This document shows positions 17,197 through 26,123 of a stretch of 64,000 nucleotides of DNA, piece after piece. Position numbers and translations under genes: made by a program. The DNA is from Sulfobacillus acidophilus DSM 10332 (GTDB lineage: Bacteria > Bacillota > Sulfobacillia > Sulfobacillales > Sulfobacillaceae). Every line of letters begins with the position of its first letter. The first letter of the stretch is position 1. The notes beneath the pieces were generated by a model that searched no databases, was not told the origin of the DNA, and was given only the letters and a program-made list of their open reading frames with translations. The stretch is taken from contig CP003179.1 in NCBI GenBank assembly GCA_000237975.1, positions 2,882,270 to 2,946,269 of the forward strand, in the 5' to 3' direction.

Positions 17197-18079
17197 GCGC
17201 GACCACCAACATGAGCCATCCGTCTTCCCGTTCCACCTGCTCGACCCGCTGTCCGGTCGACCGTGCCAGTTGCATCATATCGTTCATCCGTTCTTCTAAC
17301 AGACCGGAGACGTAAATGACCGCTCGGGGAGCCAGATACGCCTGAAGGTGGGACCACTCGTGAGCAATAATTTCCCAGATAATATTTACCAAGAGCACGT
17401 CAAAAGGCGTGGGCGGTACATCCTTTAAGGTCCCGGCAATCACCCGAGCCCGATCCTCTACGTGATTTAACGCGATATTGTGCCGGAGAGCTTTTAAAGC
17501 CACCCCATCCGGCTCGACCAACACCGCTTCTCGGGCGCCCCGTTTCAGCGCCAGAATCCCCAATATCCCCGAGCCCGCCCCTAAATCCAACACCCGGCGA
17601 TGGGCCAAATCGGCAAAAATGAGGGCATTCAAGCACATGCGGGTGGTTGCATGCGTGCCGGTCCCAAAAGCCATCCCGGGATCTAATCGGATCACATGCT
17701 CCTCGTCGCCCGCGGGCCCCTCTTCCCAGGCCGGAACGATAGAATAGCCGTTGGCCAATGCCACCGGCTGATAATACGCTTTCCAGGAGGTTTCCCAGTC
17801 TTCCGGAAAAACTTCGCGCGCTTCCCAAGTCCAATCCCGCCGTTCCGCCATTTGGCTCACCGCTTGCTCCCAACTCGGATAGTCGGCCTCGGGTACATAA
17901 ACGGCCACAAATGGCATTTGCGGCTCGAGGGGAATGTCGGTAAAGGGCGGATTGGCTATTGTCCCATCTTCCCATTCCAGGCCGTTGGCACCTAGCCCAT
18001 AAAGCCAGGCCACGGCCTCTTCGAGATCTTTTTGCGGCGGATAGAGGGCAATCCGCCAATATTTTGGGGTGACGGCCAT
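17174..18079 (-). CDS. prmA: Ribosomal protein L11 methyltransferase
   Basis: SAM-dependent methyltransferase of ribosomal protein L11, 301 aa from the ATG at 18079. That start has GGAAGG upstream and lies one base after the dnaJ stop; an in-frame codon six residues earlier lies within dnaJ. The class I motif VLDLGAGSGILGI (motif I) and the catalytic-region LLVNIIWEII are visible, with the substrate-binding domain in the first 120 residues. Confidence 0.94.
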   Translation of the reverse strand: MAVTPKYWRIALYPPQKDLEEAVAWLYGLGANGLEWEDGTIANPPFTDIPLEPQMPFVAVYVPEADYPSWEQAVSQMAERRDWTWEAREVFPEDWETSWKAYYQPVALANGYSIVPAWEEGPAGDEEHVIRLDPGMAFGTGTHATTRMCLNALIFADLAHRRVLDLGAGSGILGILALKRGAREAVLVEPDGVALKALRHNIALNHVEDRARVIAGTLKDVPPTPFDVLLVNIIWEIIAHEWSHLQAYLAPRAVIYVSGLLEERMNDMMQLARSTGQRVEQVEREDGWLMLVVAHDSVEHS

Positions 18080-18080
18080 A

Positions 18081-19205
18081 TTACCTTCCCAGGGCATCTT
18101 TAAATTTCCTCAATAAGCTTTTGTCTTCAGGTAACACCGGCTCTTGCCGAATCTCCGCCCAGTGCCGCAAAACCTCACGTTCCTTGGCACTCAGGTGCGT
18201 CGGAACGCTAATGGTGACCCGCACGTTCAAATGCCCGCGGTGAAGGGGGACGCCTAAGCGCGGCAAACCCGCTTTAGGAATGCGAAACACCGTGCCGCTT
18301 TGAGTTCCGGCCGGAATATGCAAAGTTTCCGTACCAGTCAACCCCTCCACGGTAATTTCTGCGCCCAAAGCCGCTTGTGCAAACCCAATTTCCTGGTCCA
18401 GCCAGAGATCTTCCCCTTCTCGGCGGAACTTTGGGTGATCGGCGACCCGGATAAACACAATGAGGTCGCCGGGCGGACCGCCCCGGTGTCCCGCCGCCCC
18501 TTCGCCCTGCACGCGAAGGCGGGTGGACTCGTCAACCCCGGGCGGGACTTTCACGGTGAGACGCTTTTCCGCCCGGACCACTCCCCGGCCGCCACACACC
18601 TTACAGGGGGTGGGAATCACTTTGCCGGTACCATGGCAACGAGGACACGTTTCAATACGCCGAATACGGCCCAAAAAGGTTTCCGAAATGCGGTCGACTT
18701 GCCCGCGGCCTTTACAGTCGGGACACGTTTCGATCCGCGTGCCGGGTTCGGCTTGGTTTCCATGGCAATGCGAACACACCTCATCGCGCACGACCCGGAT
18801 CTCCTTTTCGACCCCGGACGCCACGTCTTCCAACGTCACCGTCAAATCGTAACGCAAGTCGGCCCCCCGTTCGGGACCGGCTCGCCGACTACCGCCCGCG
18901 GTTTGGCCAAAAAACATATCAAAGATGTCACCAAACGGGCCAAACCCAAAATCGCCCTGCTCGCCAAAGCCTGAGAACCCATCGGCTCCGGCATGGCCAA
19001 ATTGGTCATAGCGCGCCCGTTTATCCGGATCGGACAGGGTCTGGTAGGCTTCGTTGATTTCCTTAAATTTCTCTTCCGCCTCGTGGTCTCCCGGATTCGC
19101 ATCGGGATGATATTTCGCCGCCAATTTGCGAAAAGCCCGCTTAATCTCGTCGACGGAAGCCCCACGACTAACTCCTAATACCTCATAATAATCTCTTTTA
19201 GCCAT
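18081..19205 (-). CDS. dnaJ: Chaperone DnaJ
   Basis: Hsp40 co-chaperone of DnaK, 374 aa. Domains in order: J domain (residues 1-70, with HPD in [10 protein letters not shown]), a Gly/Phe-rich linker (about 75-115), four CxxCxGxG-type zinc repeats ([32 protein letters not shown]; about 140-210) and the C-terminal substrate-binding domain. The first repeat is degenerate after the second Cys. It follows grpE by 19 bp; dnaK is missing from its usual place between them. Confidence 0.97.
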   Translation of the reverse strand: MAKRDYYEVLGVSRGASVDEIKRAFRKLAAKYHPDANPGDHEAEEKFKEINEAYQTLSDPDKRARYDQFGHAGADGFSGFGEQGDFGFGPFGDIFDMFFGQTAGGSRRAGPERGADLRYDLTVTLEDVASGVEKEIRVVRDEVCSHCHGNQAEPGTRIETCPDCKGRGQVDRISETFLGRIRRIETCPRCHGTGKVIPTPCKVCGGRGVVRAEKRLTVKVPPGVDESTRLRVQGEGAAGHRGGPPGDLIVFIRVADHPKFRREGEDLWLDQEIGFAQAALGAEITVEGLTGTETLHIPAGTQSGTVFRIPKAGLPRLGVPLHRGHLNVRVTISVPTHLSAKEREVLRHWAEIRQEPVLPEDKSLLRKFKDALGR

Positions 19206-19224
19206 GACGGCTTCCCCCTATCGC

Positions 19225-19800
19225 TTACGCATCCGTCGGCTCTGACTCCGTTCCACGTCCTTGCGACACTTTGACTAAACTGGCACGCAACACCCGGTCG
19301 CGCCATTGAAACCCTCGCACCACTTCCTCCACAATGGTGCCTTCCGGCTCATCGCTATCCACCTGTTGGACCGCTTCATGAAAGCGGGGATCAAAAGGCT
19401 GGCCGACAGCCGCAATCGGAGTCACCCCCAGTCGGCCTAACGCCTCCTCAAACCCTTTCAGGGTCATTTCGACGCCGACCCGCCACGCCTTGGCCTCCCC
19501 TTCGGTGGGCATGAAGTTAACCGCCCGCTCCAGGTTATCGTATACCGGCAACAAATCAGTTAACAAACTTTCGGCAATGCGCGCCATCCATTCGTCCCGT
19601 TCACGATCCATGCGTTTTCGGAAGTTGTCAAAATCGGCACGCAGCCGAACCAATTGTTCGTAGCGTTCCGCCGCCACCTGCTCCCAGTCTGGAGCCTGAT
19701 TGTCCGCCTCGGCGGTCATATCGGCCGACGGCTGGGCAACTTCTTCATCCCCTAATACGGATTCCTCCGCAGTTTTCGCATCCTTTTCCTGTTCGTCCAT
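19225..19800 (-). CDS. grpE: Nucleotide exchange factor GrpE
   Basis: Exchange factor for DnaK, 191 aa. An acidic, low-complexity N-terminus (about 40 residues) leads to the coiled-coil segment with RADFDNFRKRMDRERDEW and then the beta domain with VTPIAAVGQPFDPRFHEAV, all typical. GGAGG lies 7 nt before the ATG. It is 12 bp after hrcA, in the CIRCE-controlled operon. Confidence 0.96.
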   Translation of the reverse strand: MDEQEKDAKTAEESVLGDEEVAQPSADMTAEADNQAPDWEQVAAERYEQLVRLRADFDNFRKRMDRERDEWMARIAESLLTDLLPVYDNLERAVNFMPTEGEAKAWRVGVEMTLKGFEEALGRLGVTPIAAVGQPFDPRFHEAVQQVDSDEPEGTIVEEVVRGFQWRDRVLRASLVKVSQGRGTESEPTDA

Positions 19801-19812
19801 CTTCTTGCCTCC

Positions 19813-20859
19813 TCATCGGGCGTTTTCCCGGAGCTCGCCATACCAGCCGCCGTCGAGCACCCGCGACAACTCCTCGGACACCGCCTCGACGATCGTCACC
19901 ACCCGAGAATAATGCATGCGGCGCGGCCCCACCACCATAAGGTGTCCCAAAACGCGTGGGCCCACGCGATAGGTCGCCGTCACCACGCTGCAATCCTGAA
20001 TGTCGTGGACAGATGACTCGGTACCGATGACCACTTGCACGCGATCGCGATCCTCCGCCAACGACACCAGTCGTTCCACTTGGGATTCCTGTTCTAAAAA
20101 TCCCAATACGCGGCGGACTTTGTCGACATCCCGAAATTCCGGGTAATTTAAGATATTCAACGGACCGGCCAAGCTGACCTTCGCTTCTTCCCCGTCTTGC
20201 CCGGTCACCCATTTCAATGCCAGCTGCCATAACACCGGATAGCGATGGATGTCGCCTTGAATGGGATCTAAAATGCGAGTTTTCAATTCACGGATTAAGA
20301 TCCCGCGAAATTCCCGGGTAAAGTCTTCGGCTAATTGCTCGAGTTGCACCGTGTCAAAATCGCTTGGGACCAAAAATGTCTGGTTTTCGACCAGCCCGGT
20401 ATCGGTCCGGAGTACCATGAGTACCGTGCCCGCCCCAATCGGCATAAAACTAAGATCCAACAATTTGGCTTCATCCACCGAAGGCGCCAGCACCAATGAA
20501 GGATAATGGGTCAACTCCGACACTAAACGGGCCGTATGATGAATAAACCAATGGATTTCCCGGACCCGCACCTGATACGCCTGCCGGATGCGATCACGTT
20601 CCTCCCCCGCCAAATCCGCCGGCTTCATTAATTCATCCACGTAGTAGCGATACCCTTTGTCTGACGGCACGCGGCCCGCGGACGTGTGCGGCTGTTCCAA
20701 AAAACCTTGTTCCTCGAGATCGGCCATTTCATTCCGAATGGTCGCGGAGCTAACGCCCAGCGAGTATTTCCGCGCCAGGGTACGAGACCCCACCGGCTCA
20801 GCCGTGGAAATATAATCGTCAATCAGCGCTTCTAACACGCGCCGCTTCCGCGCATCCAT
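19813..20859 (-). CDS. hrcA: Heat-inducible transcription repressor HrcA
   Basis: Repressor that binds CIRCE and controls class I heat-shock genes, with GroEL as its usual thermal co-sensor. 348 aa from the ATG at 20859 (MDARKRRVLEALIDDYI). The N-terminal winged helix includes GVSSATIRNEMADLEEQGFLEQPHTSAGRVPSDKGYR in pieces typical of the family; the C-terminal GAF-like domain follows. A CIRCE operator 21 bp upstream indicates autoregulation. A start nine codons earlier is possible but lies next to CIRCE and lacks support. Confidence 0.96.
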   Translation of the reverse strand: MDARKRRVLEALIDDYISTAEPVGSRTLARKYSLGVSSATIRNEMADLEEQGFLEQPHTSAGRVPSDKGYRYYVDELMKPADLAGEERDRIRQAYQVRVREIHWFIHHTARLVSELTHYPSLVLAPSVDEAKLLDLSFMPIGAGTVLMVLRTDTGLVENQTFLVPSDFDTVQLEQLAEDFTREFRGILIRELKTRILDPIQGDIHRYPVLWQLALKWVTGQDGEEAKVSLAGPLNILNYPEFRDVDKVRRVLGFLEQESQVERLVSLAEDRDRVQVVIGTESSVHDIQDCSVVTATYRVGPRVLGHLMVVGPRRMHYSRVVTIVEAVSEELSRVLDGGWYGELRENAR

Positions 20860-20879
20860 CGGACCACCCCCGACGCTCG

Positions 20880-20906
20880 TTAGCACTCCCGATCTTGGAG
20901 TGCTAA
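20880..20906. promoter_or_regulatory. CIRCE operator
   Basis: TTAGCACTC-N9-GAGTGCTAA, a perfect match to the HrcA operator, between the hrcA promoter and start codon. It makes hrcA-grpE-dnaJ-prmA-rsmE a heat-inducible, autoregulated unit. Confidence 0.97.
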
Positions 20907-20920
20907 GTGTTTCTCAAAAA

Positions 20921-20950
20921 ACCATAGCACCCGCTTCTTTTGACTGTCAA
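20921..20950 (-). promoter_or_regulatory. Sigma-A promoter of the hrcA operon
   Basis: -35 TTGACA (20945-20950), 18-bp spacer, -10 TATGGT (20921-20926). CIRCE lies immediately downstream, at or just after the expected transcription start, the usual repressing position. Confidence 0.8.
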
Positions 20951-20962
20951 GGCACGACCCGG

Positions 20963-22147
20963 TTATCCCGACTCAAGCTTGGCATCTAAGAATTCCTGGG
21001 ACACCTGATTCCAGACGTCACGGCCGCGGGGGGTTAACCGGATCGCCTCGTCGGTCGACTCGACAAGCCCCCGTTGCTGCAGCCGATCCCAGATCCCCCG
21101 AAACGTCTCCCAGAGAGGTTGGTGAAACCGCCGATAAAACCGCTCCCGGCCGACACCTTGGCTAAGCCTAAGTCCCAACCAGACGACTTCGCGCATTTCT
21201 TCCTCCGCCGAAACCCACTCCTCCCCGGTCGTAGGATCCTCGCCCGCCAAAACGCTGGCCACATAACGCGGAATCGCACGTACGTTCCACCATCGCCGGC
21301 GGCCGTTAAAGGCATGGGCACCCGCCCCTAGCGCCAGATAGGGGTTAACGTACCAATAGAGCGCATTATGGCGGGAATGATATCCCGGGCGGGCATAATT
21401 GGAAATTTCGTAGGCGTCGAATCCGGCCTTCGCCAAACGGGCTTGAGCCCAGTCGGCCATATCCCACACCCAGTCCTCGGGCGGCAACACCACCCGTTTA
21501 TGCTCCAACCCGCGGGCCAGCGGGGTGCCTGGTTCAACCGTTAGTTGATAGAGGGATAAATGTTCGACCTGAAGCCCAATTAAGGCGTCAACCGTTTCGT
21601 GCCATTCGTCTGGCGTCTGCCCCGGCAGGCCATAAATCGCATCGCAATTGAGATTGGTAAACCCCTGGGCCCGGGCTAAGGCGACCGTGGTCACGACATC
21701 CTCCCGCGTATGGACGCGGTTGAGCGCCTCTAGATGATGATTTTGCCATGCCTGTACCCCAATCGACAATCGGTTCACCCCGGCCGCCCGCAAACGAGCG
21801 AGCCGTTCACTGTCCACCGTGCCCGGATTGACCTCCACCGTAATTTCCACGGCGTCGGTCTCTATGCCGGTTCGCTCCCGGATAGCCGCGATGACGGCGG
21901 CCAGGTGCCGGGGATCGACCAACGACGGCGTACCACCGCCAAAATAGATGGAGACCAAGCGCCCGACCGGCAACGACTCGTCCGCCCATTCACGCAATAA
22001 GGCCCGGGTGTACGCCTCATGCTCTTGTGGCCCCATCCCCGTCACCGTGTTGAAATCGCAATATGTGCAGCGTGCTTGGCAAAAAGGGATGTGCACATAG
22101 ACGCCAAATCCGTCATCCGGAACCAAATCCAGATTGTCGGGTCTCAT
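20963..22147 (-). CDS. hemW: HemW-type radical SAM heme chaperone
   Basis: Radical SAM family protein formerly annotated as oxygen-independent coproporphyrinogen oxidase; characterised HemW proteins bind and deliver heme. 394 aa. [16 protein letters not shown] carries the C-x3-C-x2-C cluster motif; the Cys that follows the motif in true HemN (CxxxCxxCxC) is replaced by Phe here, which favours HemW. GGGTPS and the C-terminal HemN_C domain are present. It overlaps lepA by 4 bp, the conserved lepA-hemW-hrcA order. Confidence 0.92.
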   Translation of the reverse strand: MRPDNLDLVPDDGFGVYVHIPFCQARCTYCDFNTVTGMGPQEHEAYTRALLREWADESLPVGRLVSIYFGGGTPSLVDPRHLAAVIAAIRERTGIETDAVEITVEVNPGTVDSERLARLRAAGVNRLSIGVQAWQNHHLEALNRVHTREDVVTTVALARAQGFTNLNCDAIYGLPGQTPDEWHETVDALIGLQVEHLSLYQLTVEPGTPLARGLEHKRVVLPPEDWVWDMADWAQARLAKAGFDAYEISNYARPGYHSRHNALYWYVNPYLALGAGAHAFNGRRRWWNVRAIPRYVASVLAGEDPTTGEEWVSAEEEMREVVWLGLRLSQGVGRERFYRRFHQPLWETFRGIWDRLQQRGLVESTDEAIRLTPRGRDVWNQVSQEFLDAKLESG

Positions 22148-23943
22148 CCGTTATCATCCACCCGTAAAATGGCCATAAAGGCTTCTTGGGGAATTTCCAC
22201 GCTGCCCACCGATTTCATCCGACGTTTACCTTCTTTTTGCTTCTCGAGCAATTTGCGTTTGCGGGTAATGTCTCCGCCGTAACATTTGGCCAACACATCT
22301 TTGCGCATGGCCTTAACCGTTTCACGGGCAATCACCCGACCGCCGATCGCCGCTTGAATCGGCACCTCGAAGAGTTGGCGCGGGATCAGGTCTTTGAGCT
22401 TTTCGACCAACGCCCGGCCTCGGTGATAGGCTCGGTCACGGTGAACCACCGTTGATAGGGCATCGACAACCTCTCCGTTAATCATGACGTCCATTCGCAC
22501 CAGATCGGCTTCCTGCATACCCGCCCACTGGTAATCGAGCGATGCATAGCCACGGGTACGACTCTTCAGTTGATCGAAGAAATCAAACATGATTTCGCCC
22601 AGCGGTAACCGATAACTCAACATCGCCCGCACGGAATCCAAATAGGTAAGGTCGAGATAGGTCCCTCGCCGCTCTTGCGCCAGCTCCATCACCGCTCCGA
22701 TATACCCCGCCGGCGTAATGATATGCGCCTCGACCACCGGTTCTTCAATACGAAGAATATCCCCGGCCGGAGGAATGAGCGCCGGGTTATCCACCCGAAG
22801 CGTGGTGCCGTTCACCAACGTGACCTGGTAGACCACGTTAGGTGCGGTTGTGATAAGCGTCAGATCGTATTCCCGTTCGAGCCGCTCTTGGATCACTTCC
22901 ATGTGCAAAAGGCCCAAAAACCCTGCCCGAAACCCAAAGCCTAAAGCGGCCGACGTCTCCGGTTCGAAAGTCAATGCGGCGTCGTTTAATTGTAGTTTTT
23001 CCAGTGCTTCTCGAAGACGAACATAATCCGCCGAATCCACCGGATATAATCCGGAAAACACCATCGGTTGCGCCGGACGATAGCCAGGCAAGGCTTCCGG
23101 AGCCGGGCGCTCGGCAAGCGTCACGGTATCGCCGACGCGGGTATCTTGTACGGTCTTGATTTGGGCGGCAAAAAACCCCACTTCTCCGGTTGCCAGCGCG
23201 CCTACCGGTGTCGGATGAGGCCGGAATACCCCGATTTCGGTCACCTCAAATTCCTTGCCGGTGGCCATAAAACGAATGCGATCGCCCACCTTCAGCTGGC
23301 CGTCGACGACCCGGACGTACACCAACACTCCTTTATAGCTGTCAAAACGGGAATCGAAAATCAAGGCCCGCAAGGGGGCTGTCCCCTCACCCGGTGGCGG
23401 GGGCACCAAATCCACGACCCGATCTAGCACCGCTTGAATCCCAATCCCTTGCTTAGCGGACACCAGCACGGCATCGGTCCCATCTAAGCCAATTTCGATC
23501 AGCTCTTCCATCACGCGCTCGGGATCCGCGCTCGGTAAATCGATTTTGTTAATCACCGGGATGACGGTTAAATCATGTTCCAGCGCCAGATAGAGGTTGG
23601 CCAAGGTTTGCGCTTCCACACCTTGGGCGGCATCAACCACCAAAAGGGCCCCTTCACAAGCCTGCAAGGCTCGTGAGACTTCATAGGTAAAGTCGACGTG
23701 GCCCGGGGTGTCAATTAAATTCAACTCATAGGTTTCTCCGTCCCGCCGATAGAAAAGTTGCACCGCTTGGGCTTTAATGGTAATGCCCCGCTCGCGCTCC
23801 AAGTCCATGGAATCGAGCACTTGCGGCGCCATTTCCCGTTCGGAGAGCGCCCCCGTGAGCTCAATAATCCGGTCGGCCAAGGTGCTCTTACCGTGATCGA
23901 TATGGGCAATAATTGAAAAGTTGCGGATATGCTGCTGGTCCAC
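22144..23943 (-). CDS. lepA: Elongation factor 4 (LepA)
   Basis: Ribosomal GTPase EF4, which back-translocates or rescues stalled ribosomes and aids 30S biogenesis. 599 aa, the usual length. G1 [14 protein letters not shown]3 DTPGHVDF, G4 NKIDLP and the unique C-terminal domain ending with [17 protein letters not shown] are visible. GTG start at 23943 with CGAGGAG about 7 nt upstream. The IS at 24014-25410 begins only 70 bp upstream and may have separated lepA from its original promoter. Confidence 0.97.
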   Translation of the reverse strand: MDQQHIRNFSIIAHIDHGKSTLADRIIELTGALSEREMAPQVLDSMDLERERGITIKAQAVQLFYRRDGETYELNLIDTPGHVDFTYEVSRALQACEGALLVVDAAQGVEAQTLANLYLALEHDLTVIPVINKIDLPSADPERVMEELIEIGLDGTDAVLVSAKQGIGIQAVLDRVVDLVPPPPGEGTAPLRALIFDSRFDSYKGVLVYVRVVDGQLKVGDRIRFMATGKEFEVTEIGVFRPHPTPVGALATGEVGFFAAQIKTVQDTRVGDTVTLAERPAPEALPGYRPAQPMVFSGLYPVDSADYVRLREALEKLQLNDAALTFEPETSAALGFGFRAGFLGLLHMEVIQERLEREYDLTLITTAPNVVYQVTLVNGTTLRVDNPALIPPAGDILRIEEPVVEAHIITPAGYIGAVMELAQERRGTYLDLTYLDSVRAMLSYRLPLGEIMFDFFDQLKSRTRGYASLDYQWAGMQEADLVRMDVMINGEVVDALSTVVHRDRAYHRGRALVEKLKDLIPRQLFEVPIQAAIGGRVIARETVKAMRKDVLAKCYGGDITRKRKLLEKQKEGKRRMKSVGSVEIPQEAFMAILRVDDNG

Positions 23944-24006
23944 ATTGTCTCCTCGGCTTCCTTACGCGCTTCTCTTCATGTTACCAGACCGGCGCCGGAA
24001 AGAAAA

Positions 24007-24013
24007 TCATGCG
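24007..24013. repeat. Possible target-site duplication, left copy
   Basis: TCATGCG here is repeated in the same orientation at 25411-25417, just outside the other end of the insertion sequence. A 7-bp match could be chance, but its position at both boundaries fits a target duplication. Confidence 0.5.
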
Positions 24014-25410
24014 ATTTGACTCACAAAAAATGTACTTGAAACACCTTCGTTGCCTCACAAAAAAATGTACTCGAAAAGGAGTGCTGTGATGGCAAGCCGA
24101 AATTCCCGGCATCATGCGTTGCAGGAGGATGTCTTGATGCCGTTGTCCCTTACCCGAACGTCGTGCGGTGATTCGTGAATTGGCGGCCCAGTATCGCAAG
24201 GCCACGAAAGGCCAGCGCACCCGACTGATCGAACAACTCCAAACGCTGTGTGGTTATAACCGTTCCTATGCGGCGCGTGCCCTACGTGCGGCGGCCACCA
24301 CGGAGTCGGCGACACCACGCGCCGTTCGCCCCGGCCGGGGACGCAAACCGATGTATGGCGCGGCCGCCAAGGCCGCGTTGACGGCCTGTTGGGCCATTCT
24401 CAACTTCCCCACCGGCAAACGGTTACACCCCTTTTTACCGGAGTTGGTGGAACGGCTCGAGGCCCACGGCGAACTGCACTTAGAGCCTGCCGTGCGCGAT
24501 CAGCTCGTGCAGATGAGTGCCGCGTCGATCGACCGATTTCTCGCCGCCGAACGGCGGCGGTTGGAGGTCAAAGGACGCAGCGGCACCAAGCCCGGCACGC
24601 TCCTCAAACAGCAAATACCGGTCCGGACGTGGGCGGAGTGGGATGATGCGACCCATCCCGGATTTCTCGAAATTGATCTCGTCTCCCACGATGGCGGCGC
24701 GGCCCGTGGAGAGTTTGCCTGGACCCTCGATCTGGTCGATATCTTAACGGGATGGACTGAAACCGTTGCCTTGCCGAATAAAGCACGTAAGTGGGTCATC
24801 GAGGCCTTGGATGCCCAGCTGTCGCGCTTCCCATTCCCGATTCGCGGGATCGACTCGGATAATGGGAGCGAATTTATCAACCACCATCTCCTCACGTGGT
24901 GCGAGAGCCACCACATCACCTTCACGCGGTCCCGGGCCTACCACAAAAACGACGGCTGTTATGTGGAGCAAAAAAACTGGTCGGTGGTGCGGCGCTTCGT
25001 CGGTTACCTTCGCTATGAGGGGGCAGAACAGGTGCAGTGGCTTAACGACCTCTACGCTACACTCCGTCTCTACACGAACTTCTTTCAGCCGTTACAAAAG
25101 GCCGTGGCCAAAGAGCGCCGGGGAGCCCGCACGTACCGCCGCTATGATCAGGCCCAACCCCCCTACCAACGCGTCATGGCGCTTCCGGATACGCTAGTCT
25201 CCTCTACCCAGAAAGCGGCCTTGAAAGCTCAGTACGCGTCGCTCAATCCCGCCGCGATCCGGCGCGACCTGCTACGCCTCCAAAACCGTTTGTGGGACCG
25301 GATCCCCAGCGAAGACCCGCAGGAGGTGCCCCTATGATAGGATTTTCAAAGACCTTTTAATTTGAGGCAACGAAACCTCGTTCAAGTACTTTTATTTTTG
25401 AGGGAAGACG
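24014..25410 (+). mobile_element. Insertion sequence with DDE transposase
   Basis: About 1.4 kb. Imperfect terminal inverted repeats share GTACTTGAA and TTCGTTGCCTCA: left end 24018-24057; right end 25365-25410 on the opposite strand. The left end has a second copy of CTCACAAAAAA.TGTACT.GAAA (24054-24075), a likely extra transposase-binding site. A matching 7-bp TCATGCG flanks both ends. It carries one transposase gene with a frameshift near its 5' end. It is inserted between lepA and the terminator of the acetate genes. Confidence 0.85.
24089..25337 (+). pseudogene. Frameshifted DDE (rve) transposase
   Basis: The main frame (GTG at 24168 to 25337) encodes 389 aa with an N-terminal helix-turn-helix-like segment (LCGYNRSYAARALR) and an integrase-core catalytic domain. 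Asp170 (EIDLVSHDGG), Asp231 (DSDNGSEF) and Glu267 (YVEQKN) give a DDE triad with 35 residues between the last two, so the catalytic part is intact. A preceding frame from the ATG at 24089 (after AAAGGAG) reads into MPLSLT and then shifts out of frame at a CCC run near 24153-24155. Deleting one C would join it as MPLSLTERRAVIREL. Either the gene is broken by a 1-bp insertion, or translation starts at GTG 24168. It resembles the IS1202/ISNCY-type transposases with the GYNRxYA motif. Confidence 0.8.
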
Positions 25411-25417
25411 TCATGCG
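25411..25417. repeat. Possible target-site duplication, right copy
   Basis: Second copy of TCATGCG, matching 24007-24013 in orientation and flanking the right end of the insertion sequence. Confidence 0.5.
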
Positions 25418-25424
25418 CCCAAGA

Positions 25425-25456
25425 GAAAAACCCTTCCCCAACAGCGGGAAGGGTTT
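25425..25456 (-). terminator. Intrinsic terminator of acs-satP
   Basis: On the minus strand: AACCCTTCCC / GGGAAGGGTT stem with a 7-nt loop, followed by a T-run. It lies 31 bp after the satP stop and just outside the IS, so the insertion did not disturb it. Confidence 0.88.
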
Positions 25457-25486
25457 AGGAATATAAGGGCAGAAAGAGAGAATCGG

Positions 25487-26050
25487 TTACGCTGCTTTAT
25501 TAAACGGCCCCACCGGTAATACCGTCCGGCCGTACATCTCGTTGAGCACCTCGGCCGCCGAAAGATAAAACGCCAAAATCGCCGTAATCATGCCGACATA
25601 GCCACCCACCGTGGTCAGTGCCGTCATCCCCCACGCGCCAATCGCCAGCAGGACAAAGGTCACCCACAGCGCCAGAAACACTAATTGTAACGCCATCGTG
25701 GCTCGGAAGGTGCCCAGCCACATATAAAACGTGAACACACCCCATAAGAACAAGTACCAGCCGACAAAGGCAGCCGGAACGCCCGCCCCGAAATAGTGGG
25801 CAAAGAGAGCAAAGGACCACCAAAATGCCCCGTATGAGAAGAAGGCGACCGTCCCAAACGTATTACCGCGACGAAACTCCAGTACACCGGCCACTAATTG
25901 TGCCGTACCGCCATAGGCCATCGCGAGAGCCAATACGAGCCCGAGACTCTTGCCGTCGAACCACCCGGCATTAATCATGCTGAGCATCCAGGTCGTCAGC
26001 GCAAATCCGGCCAGCCCTAACGGGCCCGGATTCCCCAATTTTCCTTCCAT
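25487..26050 (-). CDS. satP: Acetate uptake transporter (GPR1/FUN34/SatP family)
   Basis: Six-helix membrane protein, 187 aa, of the family that imports acetate and succinate. The signature NPGPLGLAGFALTT lies near the N-terminus, and six hydrophobic segments follow, the last including FYLSAAEVLNEMYG. GGGAGG lies before the ATG. It is 73 bp downstream of acs on the same strand, giving an acetate uptake and activation unit. Substrate is inferred from family and neighbour. Confidence 0.88.
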   Translation of the reverse strand: MEGKLGNPGPLGLAGFALTTWMLSMINAGWFDGKSLGLVLALAMAYGGTAQLVAGVLEFRRGNTFGTVAFFSYGAFWWSFALFAHYFGAGVPAAFVGWYLFLWGVFTFYMWLGTFRATMALQLVFLALWVTFVLLAIGAWGMTALTTVGGYVGMITAILAFYLSAAEVLNEMYGRTVLPVGPFNKAA

Positions 26051-26096
26051 GGTTAGCCTCCCTCAGTCAGTCGAAGATCAGTCCCTTTGACAGAAT

Positions 26097-26121
26097 CAGA
26101 AAATGCGGGGCAGAGTGCCCC
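26097..26121 (-). terminator. Weak terminator or attenuator between acs and satP
   Basis: On the minus strand: GGGGC-ACTCT-GCCCC followed by GCATTTTC, directly after the acs stop. The short stem and four T's suggest partial read-through, which would lower satP expression relative to acs. Confidence 0.5.
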
Positions 26122-26123
26122 AT

